Below the pieces are notes generated by a model. That model had not been told where the DNA came from. It did not search any database and saw nothing but the letters and a program-made list of their open reading frames with translations. Below are positions 15,641 through 24,338 of a stretch of 64,000 bases of DNA, in pieces. Position 1 is the first letter of the stretch, and each line of letters opens with the position of its first letter. The translations under genes and the position numbers were made by a program. Where the stretch lies: contig NZ_CP062804.1 of NCBI RefSeq assembly GCF_008801925.2, positions 1,922,001 to 1,986,000 on the forward strand, read 5' to 3'. Source of the DNA: Cupriavidus basilensis (GTDB lineage: Bacteria; Pseudomonadota; Gammaproteobacteria; Burkholderiales; Burkholderiaceae).

Positions 15641-16780
15641 TCAATCCCGCGGCAGCGCCTGGTAAGCCGTGGCAAGGTGATATGGCGTGGTCGAAGGCAT
15701 CTCCGCGCGCTCCACCTTGCCGGCAGGCGACAGGCACTCATGCCAGCCGCCCGCGTGCAGGAATCGCGCCGGGTAGGCTTTCAGCCAGGCCTGCAGGTGC
15801 GCCAGCGCCACGGTGTCCCCGCGCACCGCCAGCGCCCGCGCGAATTCGGTCTGGGCCCAGATGCGCTGGATCGGGTCTCGGGGCGAGCCATCCAGATGCA
15901 GCGCCGCGGCTACGCCCATGGTGCTGGTGTCAACGCCGTGCTGCATGGCAAAGCCGAAGGCGCGTGCCAGCGCTTGCGCTAGCCCGGAGCCCTCGAACAA
16001 CGCGGGCGCGCTGGCAAGCAGCGAGAACCACTCGAACTGATGGCCGGGCTCGACCCGGTTGCCAGCGCGATCCGTGCACATCGGCAACTCGGCAATGCAA
16101 CCCGTCGCCGGATCGACAAAGGTGGCCTGCACGGCTGCGGCAATGCCCGCCAGGCGGTCCGCATAGCGGCGCTCCCCGGTGACCTCGAACGCCGCCAGGT
16201 AGGCCTCGGTCAGGTGCATGATCGGGTTCTGCTGGGGGGGGCCGCCTAGCGGGCGAAAGTCTTGTGCTAGCGCGGCATGGTACAGGCCATCCGCGGTGGC
16301 GAAACGCGCCTCGATCAGCCGTGTGGTGCCATCCAGCAAGGCACGCGCCTGCGCGCTGCCTGAACGCTTGTAATACGCCGCGCAGGCAAAGACGACGAAG
16401 GCGTGGGTGTACAGGTCCTTGGTGGTATCCAGAGGCTGTCCCTGCGCATCGATGCTGTAGATGAAGCCACCTTGCGCGCCATCGGCAAAGCGGCCCCCGA
16501 GTGATGCGAACAGGCGTGCGGCATGGGCCGCCCCATCGGGGCCATCGCACCGCGAAAACACATAGAGCTGGCGCGCGCAGGCCATGGCGCGGTAGCGCGC
16601 CACCGGCAAAGGCTGGCAGTCGGTGCCGGACAGCGCCTCATAGGGCAGCTGCATCGTGGCGTTCCATCCCGGCCCGGTCCAGAGCGGCAGGACCACGGCA
16701 TCGTAGTGCGCGCGCAATGCGGCGAAGGAAGCGGCCTTGGATTCAGCACCAGCGGTGGCAAGGGGTGGCGTAACGTTCAT
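15641..16780 (-). CDS. AGE family sugar epimerase/isomerase
   Basis: 379 residues matching the N-acylglucosamine 2-epimerase/mannose isomerase (AGE, YihS-like) alpha/alpha-barrel family in length and motifs: RQLYVFSRCDG at the start of the barrel, DLYTHAFVVFACAAYY, NPIMHLTEAYLAAFEVTG, VEPGHQFEWFSLL, IWAQTEFARAL and GGWHECLSP. The conserved His in HLTEA and GHQFEW are expected catalytic residues. It probably acts on a free sugar such as mannose/fructose or an aminosugar in the cytosol. It is monocistronic. Confidence 0.82.
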   Translation of the reverse strand: MNVTPPLATAGAESKAASFAALRAHYDAVVLPLWTGPGWNATMQLPYEALSGTDCQPLPVARYRAMACARQLYVFSRCDGPDGAAHAARLFASLGGRFADGAQGGFIYSIDAQGQPLDTTKDLYTHAFVVFACAAYYKRSGSAQARALLDGTTRLIEARFATADGLYHAALAQDFRPLGGPPQQNPIMHLTEAYLAAFEVTGERRYADRLAGIAAAVQATFVDPATGCIAELPMCTDRAGNRVEPGHQFEWFSLLASAPALFEGSGLAQALARAFGFAMQHGVDTSTMGVAAALHLDGSPRDPIQRIWAQTEFARALAVRGDTVALAHLQAWLKAYPARFLHAGGWHECLSPAGKVERAEMPSTTPYHLATAYQALPRD

Positions 16781-17156
16781 GCGGAAAAGGAAATCGGTAG
16801 GAGGCGCGTATCTGCCACCCGTGGAATATACCTCAGCCCGCCAGCCGGCCTTCCCCAGCGGCGATGGCCGCCGCTGAGTGCCGCCTTCGTCCCACTAGCT
16901 CTTTTACGCCGACGGCAAGCTTGATCCCGCCAATAAATCGCCTAACCTTACGGCGTGGCCCCTTGAATCGATCGCCGCGGTAAGCGGCTTTTGCGCCGTA
17001 TTCCGCGCCTGCCGCGGCGTCCTGGTCACATTCCTGGTCTGTGCAGGTGACATGGACGGAGGGCTCCCCCCGCCTCCCGTCCAGTCCGTTCTCCAAGCAC
17101 TTTCGGCCCATCCGGAGCCCGCCGGAGGTCGCGCCCATGCTCCATGGGAGAGCAAG
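16781..17156. other. Non-coding gap of 376 bp
   Basis: No credible gene is seen; ORFs here are short, unsupported by ribosome-binding sites and Arg/Gly-rich. A 7-bp inverted repeat (CAGCGGC/GCCGCTG, 16856-16876) is the only structure noticed. The right end carries the upstream region of the 90-residue protein. Confidence 0.5.
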
Positions 17157-17429
17157 ATGGAAAAGCCGGTTGTAAGCCCCTTGCGTTTTGTCGAACTACT
17201 CAACGCCAGGCTGCCCGCACATCCCCTGTATCAGGAAGGGATGCGCGTGTATGCCATTCCCAATCATTCGGAACACCCGCACAGCCTGGTCTGCGTAGGC
17301 CCGCGCGGTGTCAAGGGCGTCTGCGCGACGGTGGAGCTGATCGTGCGCGGCGAGTGCGAGATCTTTCCCGACATACCGGGCGACTGGCACGGTTCCCACC
17401 GCGGAGCGGTCCGCGCGTCGCACCGCTAG
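17157..17429 (+). CDS. Hypothetical protein of 90 residues
   Basis: The start ATG at 17157 is supported by GGGAGAG three bases upstream; an in-frame ATG at 17052 would add 35 Pro/Ala-rich residues and is less likely. The body has alternating beta-like segments (MRVYAIPNHSEHPHSLVCVG, GVCATVELIVRGECEIFPDIPGDW) and a basic tail. I do not recognise a family. It is convergent with the MOSC gene. Confidence 0.6.
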   Translation: MEKPVVSPLRFVELLNARLPAHPLYQEGMRVYAIPNHSEHPHSLVCVGPRGVKGVCATVELIVRGECEIFPDIPGDWHGSHRGAVRASHR

Positions 17430-17470
17430 GGCGGCCCCCCCTCATCCGTACCCTCATCCTCGCATCCTGC

Positions 17471-18058
17471 TCAAACCCGTTCCAGCTTGCGGTGAGGCTC
17501 GGGCGGCAGCGTCACGCGAATCGTGTCGTGCGCGCGCACCAGTCCGCCGGCCAGGACAATGCCCATGATGCCGGCCTTGCGCACCAGCTTGCCTTCATCG
17601 TCCCGACCCAGCACCCGAGCAAGCAGGCCCGGCTGGAAGCGCTCGATCTGCGCACAGGGATTGCGCAGCCCGGTGATCTCGACCAGCGCGGTCTCGCCCA
17701 GGTGCAGCCGCGCGCCGGTTGGCAGCGCCAGCAGGTCGATGCCCCGCGTGGTGATGTTCTCGCCGAGCGCGCCGGGCGCCACTGCATGGCCGGCGGCTTG
17801 CAGCATGGCCAGCAGTTCCACCGATAGCAGGTGAACCTGCCGCAGGTTGGGCTGGCTGGGGTCCACCGCCACGCGGGAACGGTGCTTGACGGTTACCCCC
17901 AGATGCGCGTCACCCTCCACGCCCAGCCCGGCCAGCAGGCGGATGACTGGCGTCACCGTCTTGCTGAAGGTGTGCGTGGCGCTCAGGCTTACCGCGGCCA
18001 CGCTGCCCGCCTGCGGCGATTCGGCCCACCCGTTGCCAATATCGGCCGCCATGGTCAT
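17471..18058 (-). CDS. MOSC-domain protein at the end of the C-P lyase operon
   Basis: 195 residues. MOSC signatures: VEGDAHLG-TVKHRSRV near 48-62, LGENITTRGIDL, GARLHLGETALVEITGLRNPCAQIERFQPGL (conserved Cys in RNPCAQI) and RKAGIMGIVLAGG. MOSC domains are related to the C-terminus of molybdenum cofactor sulfurase and to YiiM-type proteins that use molybdopterin. The start overlaps the phnM stop by 4 bp (ATGA), so it is translationally coupled to the phosphonate operon. A role in phosphonate metabolism is an inference from context only. Confidence 0.82.
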   Translation of the reverse strand: MTMAADIGNGWAESPQAGSVAAVSLSATHTFSKTVTPVIRLLAGLGVEGDAHLGVTVKHRSRVAVDPSQPNLRQVHLLSVELLAMLQAAGHAVAPGALGENITTRGIDLLALPTGARLHLGETALVEITGLRNPCAQIERFQPGLLARVLGRDDEGKLVRKAGIMGIVLAGGLVRAHDTIRVTLPPEPHRKLERV

Positions 18059-19296
18059 GCCGCCGCGCGGCTAGGCTCGCCTGGTGCGTCGAGCGCTGGC
18101 ATCTGGACCACGCCCGCGCTGTCAGCCGCCCGGGCGCCCGCCGGATAGTGCGCGGCAAACACCAGCCGGCCCGATGACCACGTATGCGTCACCAGCGGCT
18201 GGCCCGCCACCATGGCGACCGCCACCAGGTCCGCACGCAGCCCGGCCCCGATGCGCCCGCGATCGGACAAGCCGCAAGCGGCGGCCGGGTTGGCGCTGAC
18301 CAGCGCGGCAGCCTGCGGCAGGCTCAGGCCAGCGAGGCGTTCCGCGGCAAAGGCGGCGGCAATCAGCGTGGACGGCTGGTAGTCCGAGCACAGGCAGTCC
18401 GCCACCCCGGCGTTGATGGCGTCGATGGCACGCATGGAGCCGCTCTGGCTTTGGCCGCGCAGCACGTTGGGCGCGCCAAGGATGGTTGGCAGCCCCTTTG
18501 CCTTGGCGGCTTGCGCCGTCTCCAGGTTGATCGGGAACTCGCTCATGCGCACGCCCAGCGCATGCATGGTGGCGATACGCTGTGCCGAGTCGTCATCATG
18601 GCTCGCGGCCGGCACCCCTGTGCGCGCGGCCAGTGCCAGCAGGCGCTCGACCCGTTCCAGTGCGCCGTCCTTCTCCACCAGTTTCCTGGCGGCAGCAGCA
18701 TGGGCCTCTTCGCGGCTCATGGCGTGGTTGCCCATCATGTAGGCCAGGTAGGCCTCCAGTGTCTTGAACTGGCCCTGCCCGGGCGAATGGTCCATCACCG
18801 AGACCAGGTCCACCAGTCCGGATTCCACCAGTTGCTCCAGCACCGGCAACGCGCTGGCGTCGGTGACTTCATAACGGCAATGGATGCGGTTATCCACCAG
18901 GCTGTGGCTGCGAAAGGCGGCGACGGCGCGCACGAGCTCGCCGGCCGTGTCGAAATTGCGCACGCCGAACGAATTACCGGCGAACGAGACCGCATGGTAA
19001 GGCGTGGTGATGCCCGCGGCGGCGTTGCGGCGATCGATCTGCGCCACGGCAAAATCCAGCGGGAACATCACCCGCGAGCGCGGCTCGGCTTCTTTCTCGA
19101 TGGCGTCGCAATGCAGATCGACCAGGCCGGGCAGCAGCGTCTGGCCACGCAGGTCGATCACCTGGGCGGCACGCGGCACGGCGGCGGCATCGGGCTCGAT
19201 GGCCGCGATGTGGCCGTTGTCGATCAGCAAGGCGCTGTCGGCTAGCACGCCGTCGGGCAGGACGATCCGTGCATGAGTCAGGTAAGCAGGAAGCAT
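18055..19296 (-). CDS. phnM: PhnM, ribose 1-methylphosphonate 5-triphosphate diphosphatase (operon copy)
   Basis: 413 residues of the amidohydrolase superfamily. PhnM motifs in order: LPGLVDLHCDAIEKEAEPR (metal-binding H-x-D), ITTPYHAVSFAGNS, HCRYEVTD, SVMDHSPGQGQF, AASHDDDSAQRI, SEFPINLETA, GAPNVLRGQSQSGS and CLCSDYQPSTLI. The enzyme removes pyrophosphate from the triphosphate intermediate before PhnJ acts. It is the seventh phn gene of the operon, 62 bp after phnL; a 10-bp direct repeat (GGAACGATTG-type, 19307-19335) fills that gap. A second, diverged phnM lies at 25166-26362. Confidence 0.92.
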   Translation of the reverse strand: MLPAYLTHARIVLPDGVLADSALLIDNGHIAAIEPDAAAVPRAAQVIDLRGQTLLPGLVDLHCDAIEKEAEPRSRVMFPLDFAVAQIDRRNAAAGITTPYHAVSFAGNSFGVRNFDTAGELVRAVAAFRSHSLVDNRIHCRYEVTDASALPVLEQLVESGLVDLVSVMDHSPGQGQFKTLEAYLAYMMGNHAMSREEAHAAAARKLVEKDGALERVERLLALAARTGVPAASHDDDSAQRIATMHALGVRMSEFPINLETAQAAKAKGLPTILGAPNVLRGQSQSGSMRAIDAINAGVADCLCSDYQPSTLIAAAFAAERLAGLSLPQAAALVSANPAAACGLSDRGRIGAGLRADLVAVAMVAGQPLVTHTWSSGRLVFAAHYPAGARAADSAGVVQMPALDAPGEPSRAAA

Positions 19297-19358
19297 GGTC
19301 GGTTCCGGGAACGATTGGGAACGATTGGGAACGAGTAAATACGGGAAAGATGAATGGC

Positions 19359-20132
19359 TCAGCCCGCGACAGCCGCAAGCTTGCCGGCCGGCGCAGCCTC
19401 CATGACAGCCGGCGGGTGCAATGGCAGCAGCCTGGTGGCCACCGCCTCACGCACGGCTTCGTCGTGGAAGATGCCGACCAGGCACCGGCCCTCGGCCAGC
19501 GCTTCGCGGATCAGCGCCACCACCACCGCGCGGTTATCCGCGTCGAGCGAGGCGGTCGGCTCGTCGAGCAACAGCACCGGATGGCCGCCGATCAGTCCGC
19601 GCGCAATATTCACGCGCTGCTGCTCGCCGCCCGAGAACGTCGCGGGCGGCAGGCTCCACAGCCGGCCCGGCACCTGCAGCCGCGCCAGCAGCACCGCGGC
19701 ACGCTCGCGCGCTTCGTCGGCACTGGCGCCGCGCTGCTGCAGCGGCTCGGCCACCACATCGAGCGTGCTCACGCGCGGGATCACATGAAGGAACTGGCTG
19801 ACATAGCCAATCACCTCGCGCCGCAATTGCAGGATGCGTTGCTCCGGCGCGCGGGTCAGCTCCACCCACGCGTCGTTGTCACGGATGCGGATGCTGCCTT
19901 CCGTGGCCAGGTAGTTGCCGTACAGGCAGCGCAGCAGCGTGCTCTTGCCCGCGCCGGAACTGCCAGCCAGCACCAGGCATTCGCCGGCGGCAGCGTCGAA
20001 ATCGATGGCCTGCAGCACGGGCAGGCGCGTGCCGCCCTGGTTATGCAGGATGAAGGTCTTGCCGAGGCCGCGCACCTGGATGCGCTGGGCGTCGGCGGCT
20101 GTGCTTGGATGGTGGTAGGCGTCTTGCGTCAT
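19359..20132 (-). CDS. phnL: PhnL, ABC-type ATPase of the C-P lyase complex
   Basis: 257 residues from the ATG at 20132 (MTQDAYHHPS). Walker A GSSGAGKST, signature FSGGEQQRVNIARGL, Walker B VLLLDEPTASLD and the H-loop IFHDEAVRE are all present. PhnL belongs to the phosphonate triphosphate synthase machinery (PhnGHIJKL) rather than to a transporter. It starts 2 bp after the phnK stop. An in-frame upstream extension overlapping phnK was rejected. Confidence 0.92.
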   Translation of the reverse strand: MTQDAYHHPSTAADAQRIQVRGLGKTFILHNQGGTRLPVLQAIDFDAAAGECLVLAGSSGAGKSTLLRCLYGNYLATEGSIRIRDNDAWVELTRAPEQRILQLRREVIGYVSQFLHVIPRVSTLDVVAEPLQQRGASADEARERAAVLLARLQVPGRLWSLPPATFSGGEQQRVNIARGLIGGHPVLLLDEPTASLDADNRAVVVALIREALAEGRCLVGIFHDEAVREAVATRLLPLHPPAVMEAAPAGKLAAVAG

Positions 20133-20134
20133 GA

Positions 20135-20923
20135 TCAGCCCTGCAGAATGGAAGACACCAGCAACTGGGTGTACGGATGGTGCGGATCGTCGAGGATCTG
20201 GTCGGTCAGGCCGCTTTCCACCACGCGCCCGCCCTGCATCACCAGCGTGCGGTGCGCCAGCAGGCGCGCCACGGCGAGGTCGTGGGTGACGATGATGGCA
20301 GCCAGCCCAAGGTCCGCCACCAGCCGGCGCAGCAGGTCGAGCAGGCGGGCCTGCACCGAGACGTCGAGCGAGGCGGTGGGCTCGTCCATGAACACCAGGC
20401 GCGGATGCGTCACCAGGTTGCGGGCGATCTGCAAGCGCTGCTGCATGCCGCCGGAGAAGCTGGTCGGCGCATCGTCCAGGCGGCCCAGGTCGAGCTCCAT
20501 CTTTTCCATCCACGTGCCGGCCACTTCGCGCAGCTCGCCATAGTGGCGCCCGCCCACCGCCATCAGGCGCTCGGCGATATTGGCACCGGCGCTCACCCGC
20601 ATGCGCAGGCCATCGCGCGCGTTCTGGCGCACGAAGCCCCAGTCGGTACGCGCCAGCAGGCGTAGCCGGGCGTCGGACAGCGTGGCAAGGTCAACCAGCC
20701 CTTGCTCGCGCGTGTCGTAGCAAACGCTGCCGGATTCCGGCGCGGCCTGCCAGGACACTGCCTGCAGCAAGGTGCTCTTGCCCGAGCCGGACTCGCCCAC
20801 CACGCACAGCACTTCGCCGGGGAACAGATCGAAGCTGACATCGTGGCAGCCATGCACGCCGTCCCAGGTGCGGGTCAGGCCGCGCACGGACAACAGCGGC
20901 TGGTGCGGATCGGTGCGGCTCAT
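20135..20923 (-). CDS. phnK: PhnK, ABC-type ATPase of the C-P lyase complex
   Basis: 262 residues with Walker A GESGSGKST, Q-loop FVRQNARDGLRMRVSAGANIAERLM (the NARDGLRM stretch is characteristic of PhnK), signature FSGGMQQRLQIARNL, Walker B VFMDEPTASLDVSVQ and H-loop VTHDLAVA. In E. coli PhnK docks on the PhnGHIJ core. The start overlaps the phnJ stop by 4 bp, giving tight coupling. Confidence 0.93.
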   Translation of the reverse strand: MSRTDPHQPLLSVRGLTRTWDGVHGCHDVSFDLFPGEVLCVVGESGSGKSTLLQAVSWQAAPESGSVCYDTREQGLVDLATLSDARLRLLARTDWGFVRQNARDGLRMRVSAGANIAERLMAVGGRHYGELREVAGTWMEKMELDLGRLDDAPTSFSGGMQQRLQIARNLVTHPRLVFMDEPTASLDVSVQARLLDLLRRLVADLGLAAIIVTHDLAVARLLAHRTLVMQGGRVVESGLTDQILDDPHHPYTQLLVSSILQG

Positions 20924-21831
20924 GCTGCCTCCTTGCTTGCGTTGGCGGCCGTGCCGTTGGGCCCGGTCTCACCCTGCTCCTGGCGGGTGGCGCAGTACTC
21001 GGTATCGGAGCAGACGAACATGCGCCCGCCCGCGTCGTCGGTGATGATTTCATCGAGATAGCTGTCGGTGGAGCCGCATAGCTCGCAGCAGCCATCCCAC
21101 GTCTCCACCGCGAACGGATGGTCGTCAAAGTCCAGGCTCTTCACGCTGGTAAAGGGCGGCACCGCGTAGACCCGCTTCTCACGCCCCGCGCCGAACAGCA
21201 TCAGCGCCGGGCTGTAGTCCAGCTTGGGGTTGTCGAATTTGGGGATGGGCGACGGCCGCATCATATAGCGCTGGTTGACCATCACCGGGTAGTCGTAGGT
21301 GGTGGCAATGCGCCCATGGCGGGCAATGTCCTCGTACAGCTTGACATGCATCGCGCCGTACTCGGCCAGCGCGTGCATGGTGCGGGTCTCGGTCTCGCTC
21401 GGTTCCAGCCAGCGCAGCGGCTCCGGGATCGGCACCTGGAACACCATGATCTGGCCCTTGGCCAGCGGCGTTTCCGGAATCCGGTGGCGGGTCTGCACGA
21501 TCGTGGCCTGTGCGGTGCGCTCTGTGGTCTGCACGCCTGTCACGCGGCCAAAGAAACGGCGGATATTGATGGCGTTGGTGGTGTCGTCCGAGCCCTGGTC
21601 GATCACCTTGAGCACGTCGTCTGCGCCGATGATGGAGGCGGTGACCTGGATGCCGCCGGTGCCCCAGCCGTAGGGCAGCGGCATCTCGCGGCTGCCGAAG
21701 GGCACCTGGTAGCCGGGGATCGCCACCGCCTTGAGCAGCGCGCGGCGCAGCATGCGCTTGGTGGATTCGTCCAGGTAGCCGAAGTTGTAGTGTTCGTCGC
21801 GCACGACGGTGTTGGCATTGGTGTCGGTCAT
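20920..21831 (-). CDS. phnJ: PhnJ, radical-SAM C-P lyase
   Basis: 303 residues. The four Fe-S/radical Cys of PhnJ are visible as ELCGS and VCSDTEYC: Cys249 and Cys252, then Cys274 and Cys280. Their spacings (3, 22 and 6) are the same as E. coli Cys241/244/266/272; an extra Cys248 is adjacent. N-terminal motifs YNFGYLDESTKRMLRRALLKAVAIPG and YGWGTGGIQ are typical. It cleaves the C-P bond of ribose 1-phosphonate 5-phosphate, releasing methane or another alkane. The tail after Cys280 (about 23 residues, Gly/Asn/Ala-rich) looks disordered. Confidence 0.95.
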   Translation of the reverse strand: MTDTNANTVVRDEHYNFGYLDESTKRMLRRALLKAVAIPGYQVPFGSREMPLPYGWGTGGIQVTASIIGADDVLKVIDQGSDDTTNAINIRRFFGRVTGVQTTERTAQATIVQTRHRIPETPLAKGQIMVFQVPIPEPLRWLEPSETETRTMHALAEYGAMHVKLYEDIARHGRIATTYDYPVMVNQRYMMRPSPIPKFDNPKLDYSPALMLFGAGREKRVYAVPPFTSVKSLDFDDHPFAVETWDGCCELCGSTDSYLDEIITDDAGGRMFVCSDTEYCATRQEQGETGPNGTAANASKEAA

Positions 21832-22982
21832 GATGCGATGGCCTCCTGCGCCAGCACTTGGGAGATACCGGCAGCGTCTTGCCCCGGCGGCGTGGGCGCC
21901 GGGGATGGCACGGCTTGCCCACGCTCGGCGCGCAGGCGGCGCAGCAGTTCGAGATTGGTCTGGAAATCAACGTAGTGCGGCAACTTCAAGTGCTGCACGA
22001 AGCCGGAGGCCTCCACGTTGTCACTGTGGTAGAGCATGAACTCCACGTCGTTGGCGGGCGCGTCGGCGGCTTCGCCCAGTTCGGCGGCGCGCATGGCGCG
22101 GTCGGCCAGCGCCATCGACATGGCCTTGCGCTCGCCATAGCCGAACACCAGGCCGTAGCCGCGCGTAAAGCTCGGCCCTTCCTGCGCGTTGCCGGCGAAC
22201 TGGCTCACCATCTGGCATTCGGTGACCTCGATCTCGCCGATGGTCACGGCAAAGCCCAGCTCTTCCACGAACAGCTCCACTTCCACCTCGCCGTAGCGGA
22301 TCTCGGCAGCAAACGGGTGCGAGTTGCCATAGCCGCGCTGGGTGGAGTAGCCCATCGACAGCAGGAAGCCTTCATCGGCGCGGGCCAGGTTCTGCAAGCG
22401 CGCCGGACGCGCAGCGGGCAGCTCCAGCGGCTCTCGCGTGAGGTCGGGCGGCGCGGGATCGTGCTCGGGCACGGTCTCCGGCTCGATCAGCGATTCCTGG
22501 CGCAGCAGGTCCGTCACACGCGGCATGCGCGCATCCAGCGTGGTTGCCGCAGCCGGCAGCGGCGCATTGTCGCGCTCGGCTTCCAGCGTGAAGTCGAGCA
22601 GGCGCTGGGTGTAATCGTAGGTCGGCCCCAGCACCTGCCCGCCCGGGACGTCCTTGAAGGTGGACGAGATCCGGCGCTGCAGGCGCATGGCGCCGGTATC
22701 GAGCGCCACCGAATAGCCAAAGCGCGGCAGCGTGGTGCGATAGGCGCGCAGCAGGAACACGGCTTCGATCAGGTCGCCCGCGGCCTGCTTGATCGCCAGC
22801 GCGGCCAGGTGCGGGTCATACAGCGAGCCCTCGGCCATCACGCGCGACACAGCCAGCGGCATCTGCTCGCGCACCTGCGCCAGCGTCAGCTCCGGCACGC
22901 GGCGGTCGCCGCGGCGGTAATCGTCCAGCATGCGGTACGAATTGAGGATGGCGCGCTCGCCCCCTTTGACGGCAACATACAT
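21828..22982 (-). CDS. phnI: PhnI, subunit of phosphonate triphosphate synthase
   Basis: 384 residues from the ATG at 22982 (MYVAVKGGERAI), the usual PhnI start; an upstream in-frame Met was rejected because it overlaps phnH. Motifs include SYRMLDDYRRGD, QAAGDLIEAVFLLRAYRTTLPRFGYS, RRISSTFKDVPGGQVLGPTYDY and the C-terminal SHPFAAEIRYGEVEV and CQMVSQFAG with HSDNVEASGFVQHLKLPHYVDFQ. PhnI displaces adenine from MgATP and links the phosphonate to ribose triphosphate. It overlaps phnJ by 4 bp. Confidence 0.94.
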   Translation of the reverse strand: MYVAVKGGERAILNSYRMLDDYRRGDRRVPELTLAQVREQMPLAVSRVMAEGSLYDPHLAALAIKQAAGDLIEAVFLLRAYRTTLPRFGYSVALDTGAMRLQRRISSTFKDVPGGQVLGPTYDYTQRLLDFTLEAERDNAPLPAAATTLDARMPRVTDLLRQESLIEPETVPEHDPAPPDLTREPLELPAARPARLQNLARADEGFLLSMGYSTQRGYGNSHPFAAEIRYGEVEVELFVEELGFAVTIGEIEVTECQMVSQFAGNAQEGPSFTRGYGLVFGYGERKAMSMALADRAMRAAELGEAADAPANDVEFMLYHSDNVEASGFVQHLKLPHYVDFQTNLELLRRLRAERGQAVPSPAPTPPGQDAAGISQVLAQEAIAS

Positions 22983-22983
22983 G

Positions 22984-23640
22984 TCAAGCCTCCGCTTGGG
23001 TGGTGCGCGGCAGCGCGCACAGGGCGCCGCCACTGGTCAGCAGCACGTCCACGCCAAGCGGGAAACGCGCATGGTTAGCCTGCCACTGGGTCCAGAAATC
23101 GGCAGGCAAGCCTTGCACGGCCAGCGTGGCGTGGGTCTCGATGCCCGGGCCGCGCAGCGTGACCTCGGGGCCGCCGCTCAGCGACGCGACCTCGATCAGC
23201 AACGTGGCCGAGCGGTCCGGGTACGCCGGATCGCCCTGGGCGCAAGCCATCAGATCGGGCATGGCATGGCCGGCCGGCACCGCCACGATGGCCGCCTGCG
23301 CCACTTGCGTCACCAGCGGGCAGCCGCAGTGAAAGCGCAGGAAGGCGCGCACGCCTTCGGGCGTCTGCGGTGGCAACCACAGCGGCGTATCGCTATCGAC
23401 CAGCGTGAGCAGCAGCGCGCTCAAGGCCGGGGACAAGCCCTGCGGCACGCCGCACGGCTCGGCCAGCTCGCCGATGCTGCCCGGGTGGGACATGGCATGC
23501 AGCGCGGCGCGGAAGGTCCGCTGCGCCGATTGCACCGCATCGTCAAAGCCGGGCAGCAGCATCGGCGCAGGCGCGCCGTGCCGCGCCGGGGGCACGTTGT
23601 CGTATCCAGCCGTCTGGGCGGCAATCGTTTGGCCTGGCAT
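22984..23640 (-). CDS. phnH: PhnH, C-P lyase complex subunit
   Basis: 218 residues from the ATG at 23640, with GGAGAGGAC upstream; a longer in-frame start would overlap phnG extensively. Family features: LLPGFDDAVQSAQRTFRAALHAMSHPG, LLLTLVDSDTPLWL, CGCPLV and the C-terminal NHARFPLGVDVLLTSGGALCALPRTT. Structural subunit of the PhnGHIJ core. It starts 1 bp after the phnG stop and ends 1 bp before phnI. Confidence 0.92.
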   Translation of the reverse strand: MPGQTIAAQTAGYDNVPPARHGAPAPMLLPGFDDAVQSAQRTFRAALHAMSHPGSIGELAEPCGVPQGLSPALSALLLTLVDSDTPLWLPPQTPEGVRAFLRFHCGCPLVTQVAQAAIVAVPAGHAMPDLMACAQGDPAYPDRSATLLIEVASLSGGPEVTLRGPGIETHATLAVQGLPADFWTQWQANHARFPLGVDVLLTSGGALCALPRTTQAEA

Positions 23641-23641
23641 C

Positions 23642-24142
23642 TCAGTCCTCTCCACGCACCATGGTAAAAAACTCCACCTTTGTCTGCGCCGCCACGGCGG
23701 CCTTGTTTTCGCCTTGCGCCGTGCGCGCCCGGTCCAGCGGCGCGACCACTTCGGCCTGCACGCGCGCATGCCAATCTGGCAACTGCAGCAGCGCATCCAG
23801 CACGGCGATCTGCTCCGCCTGGGCGTGGATGCGGCCTTGCACGTAACCCACCCCGACTACGCCCGGCTCCAGCGTGACCGCGCAGCGCGTCACGCTGACC
23901 TCGCCGAGGTTGAACTGCGCCCCCGTGCCGCCGGCGCGCCCCCGCACCATGGCCATGCCACTCTCCGGCTTGCGCAGCAGGCGGTAGGCCGGCAGCGCGC
24001 CGAGGCGGCCCACGGCCTGCGCCAGGGCATCCGGAGCGGCCAGTGCCAGCACGCGCAGCCAGGCGGCGCGGGCCGCTTGAGCCGCTTGCTGCTGGGCCGC
24101 TGCCCCCGGCTGCGCGCCCGCTTCGGTATCGGTTCGATCCAT
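23642..24142 (-). CDS. phnG: PhnG, C-P lyase complex subunit (first gene of the operon)
   Basis: 166 residues, with an Ala/Gln-rich N-terminus and the family core ARAAWLRVLALAAPDAL, YRLLRKPESGMAMVRGRAGG, FNLGEVSVTRCAVTLE, GYVQGR and a C-terminal KVEFFTMVRGED. Subunit of the phosphonate triphosphate synthase core. As first gene of phnGHIJKLM-MOSC it is preceded by a candidate PhnF site (24158-24167) and Pho-type repeats (24202-24230). Confidence 0.92.
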   Translation of the reverse strand: MDRTDTEAGAQPGAAAQQQAAQAARAAWLRVLALAAPDALAQAVGRLGALPAYRLLRKPESGMAMVRGRAGGTGAQFNLGEVSVTRCAVTLEPGVVGVGYVQGRIHAQAEQIAVLDALLQLPDWHARVQAEVVAPLDRARTAQGENKAAVAAQTKVEFFTMVRGED

Positions 24143-24155
24143 TTCACATCCCCTA

Positions 24156-24167
24156 TACGTCTATACG
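24156..24167 (-). promoter_or_regulatory. Candidate PhnF operator upstream of phnG
   Basis: The minus strand reads CGTATAGACGTATAG here. The core GTATAGAC equals the core of the mycobacterial PhnF site (TGGTATAGACCA, remembered) and differs by one base from the GTCTAGAC palindrome upstream of the second phnM. It lies about 15 bp before the phnG start, a position suited to repression. Confidence 0.5.
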
Positions 24168-24201
24168 TTTAGATGTAGAATACCATCCATGGCCGAACTA
24201 C

Positions 24202-24230
24202 AACACAGCCAGATGAAGCTTTCATGACGC
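24202..24230 (-). promoter_or_regulatory. Candidate Pho box upstream of phnG
   Basis: On the minus strand three 7-mers with 4-bp spacers recur every 11 bp: GCGTCAT, GCTTCAT, CTGTGTT. The PhoB consensus is CTGTCAT repeated with the same period; matches are 5, 4 and 5 of 7. It lies 60-90 bp upstream of phnG. Confidence 0.45.
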
Positions 24231-24338
24231 CCGGCGATGCGCTTTGGCCTCGTGCACGGCATGGCCAGGTTGAGGCACAATCGCACCCTATTGAAGCACG
24301 CAAATGATTAACGCAGGATGACGAAAAGGCAGGACACG

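Noticed and set aside
16833..17138. 101-codon minus-strand ORF in the AGE-upstream gap
   Set aside because: No ribosome-binding site, basic low-complexity product, and it overlaps the leader of the 90-residue gene.
24318..24338. Earlier phnF start at 24318
   Set aside because: No Shine-Dalgarno at a usable distance, while AGGA is well placed before the ATG at 24339; the first remains possible.
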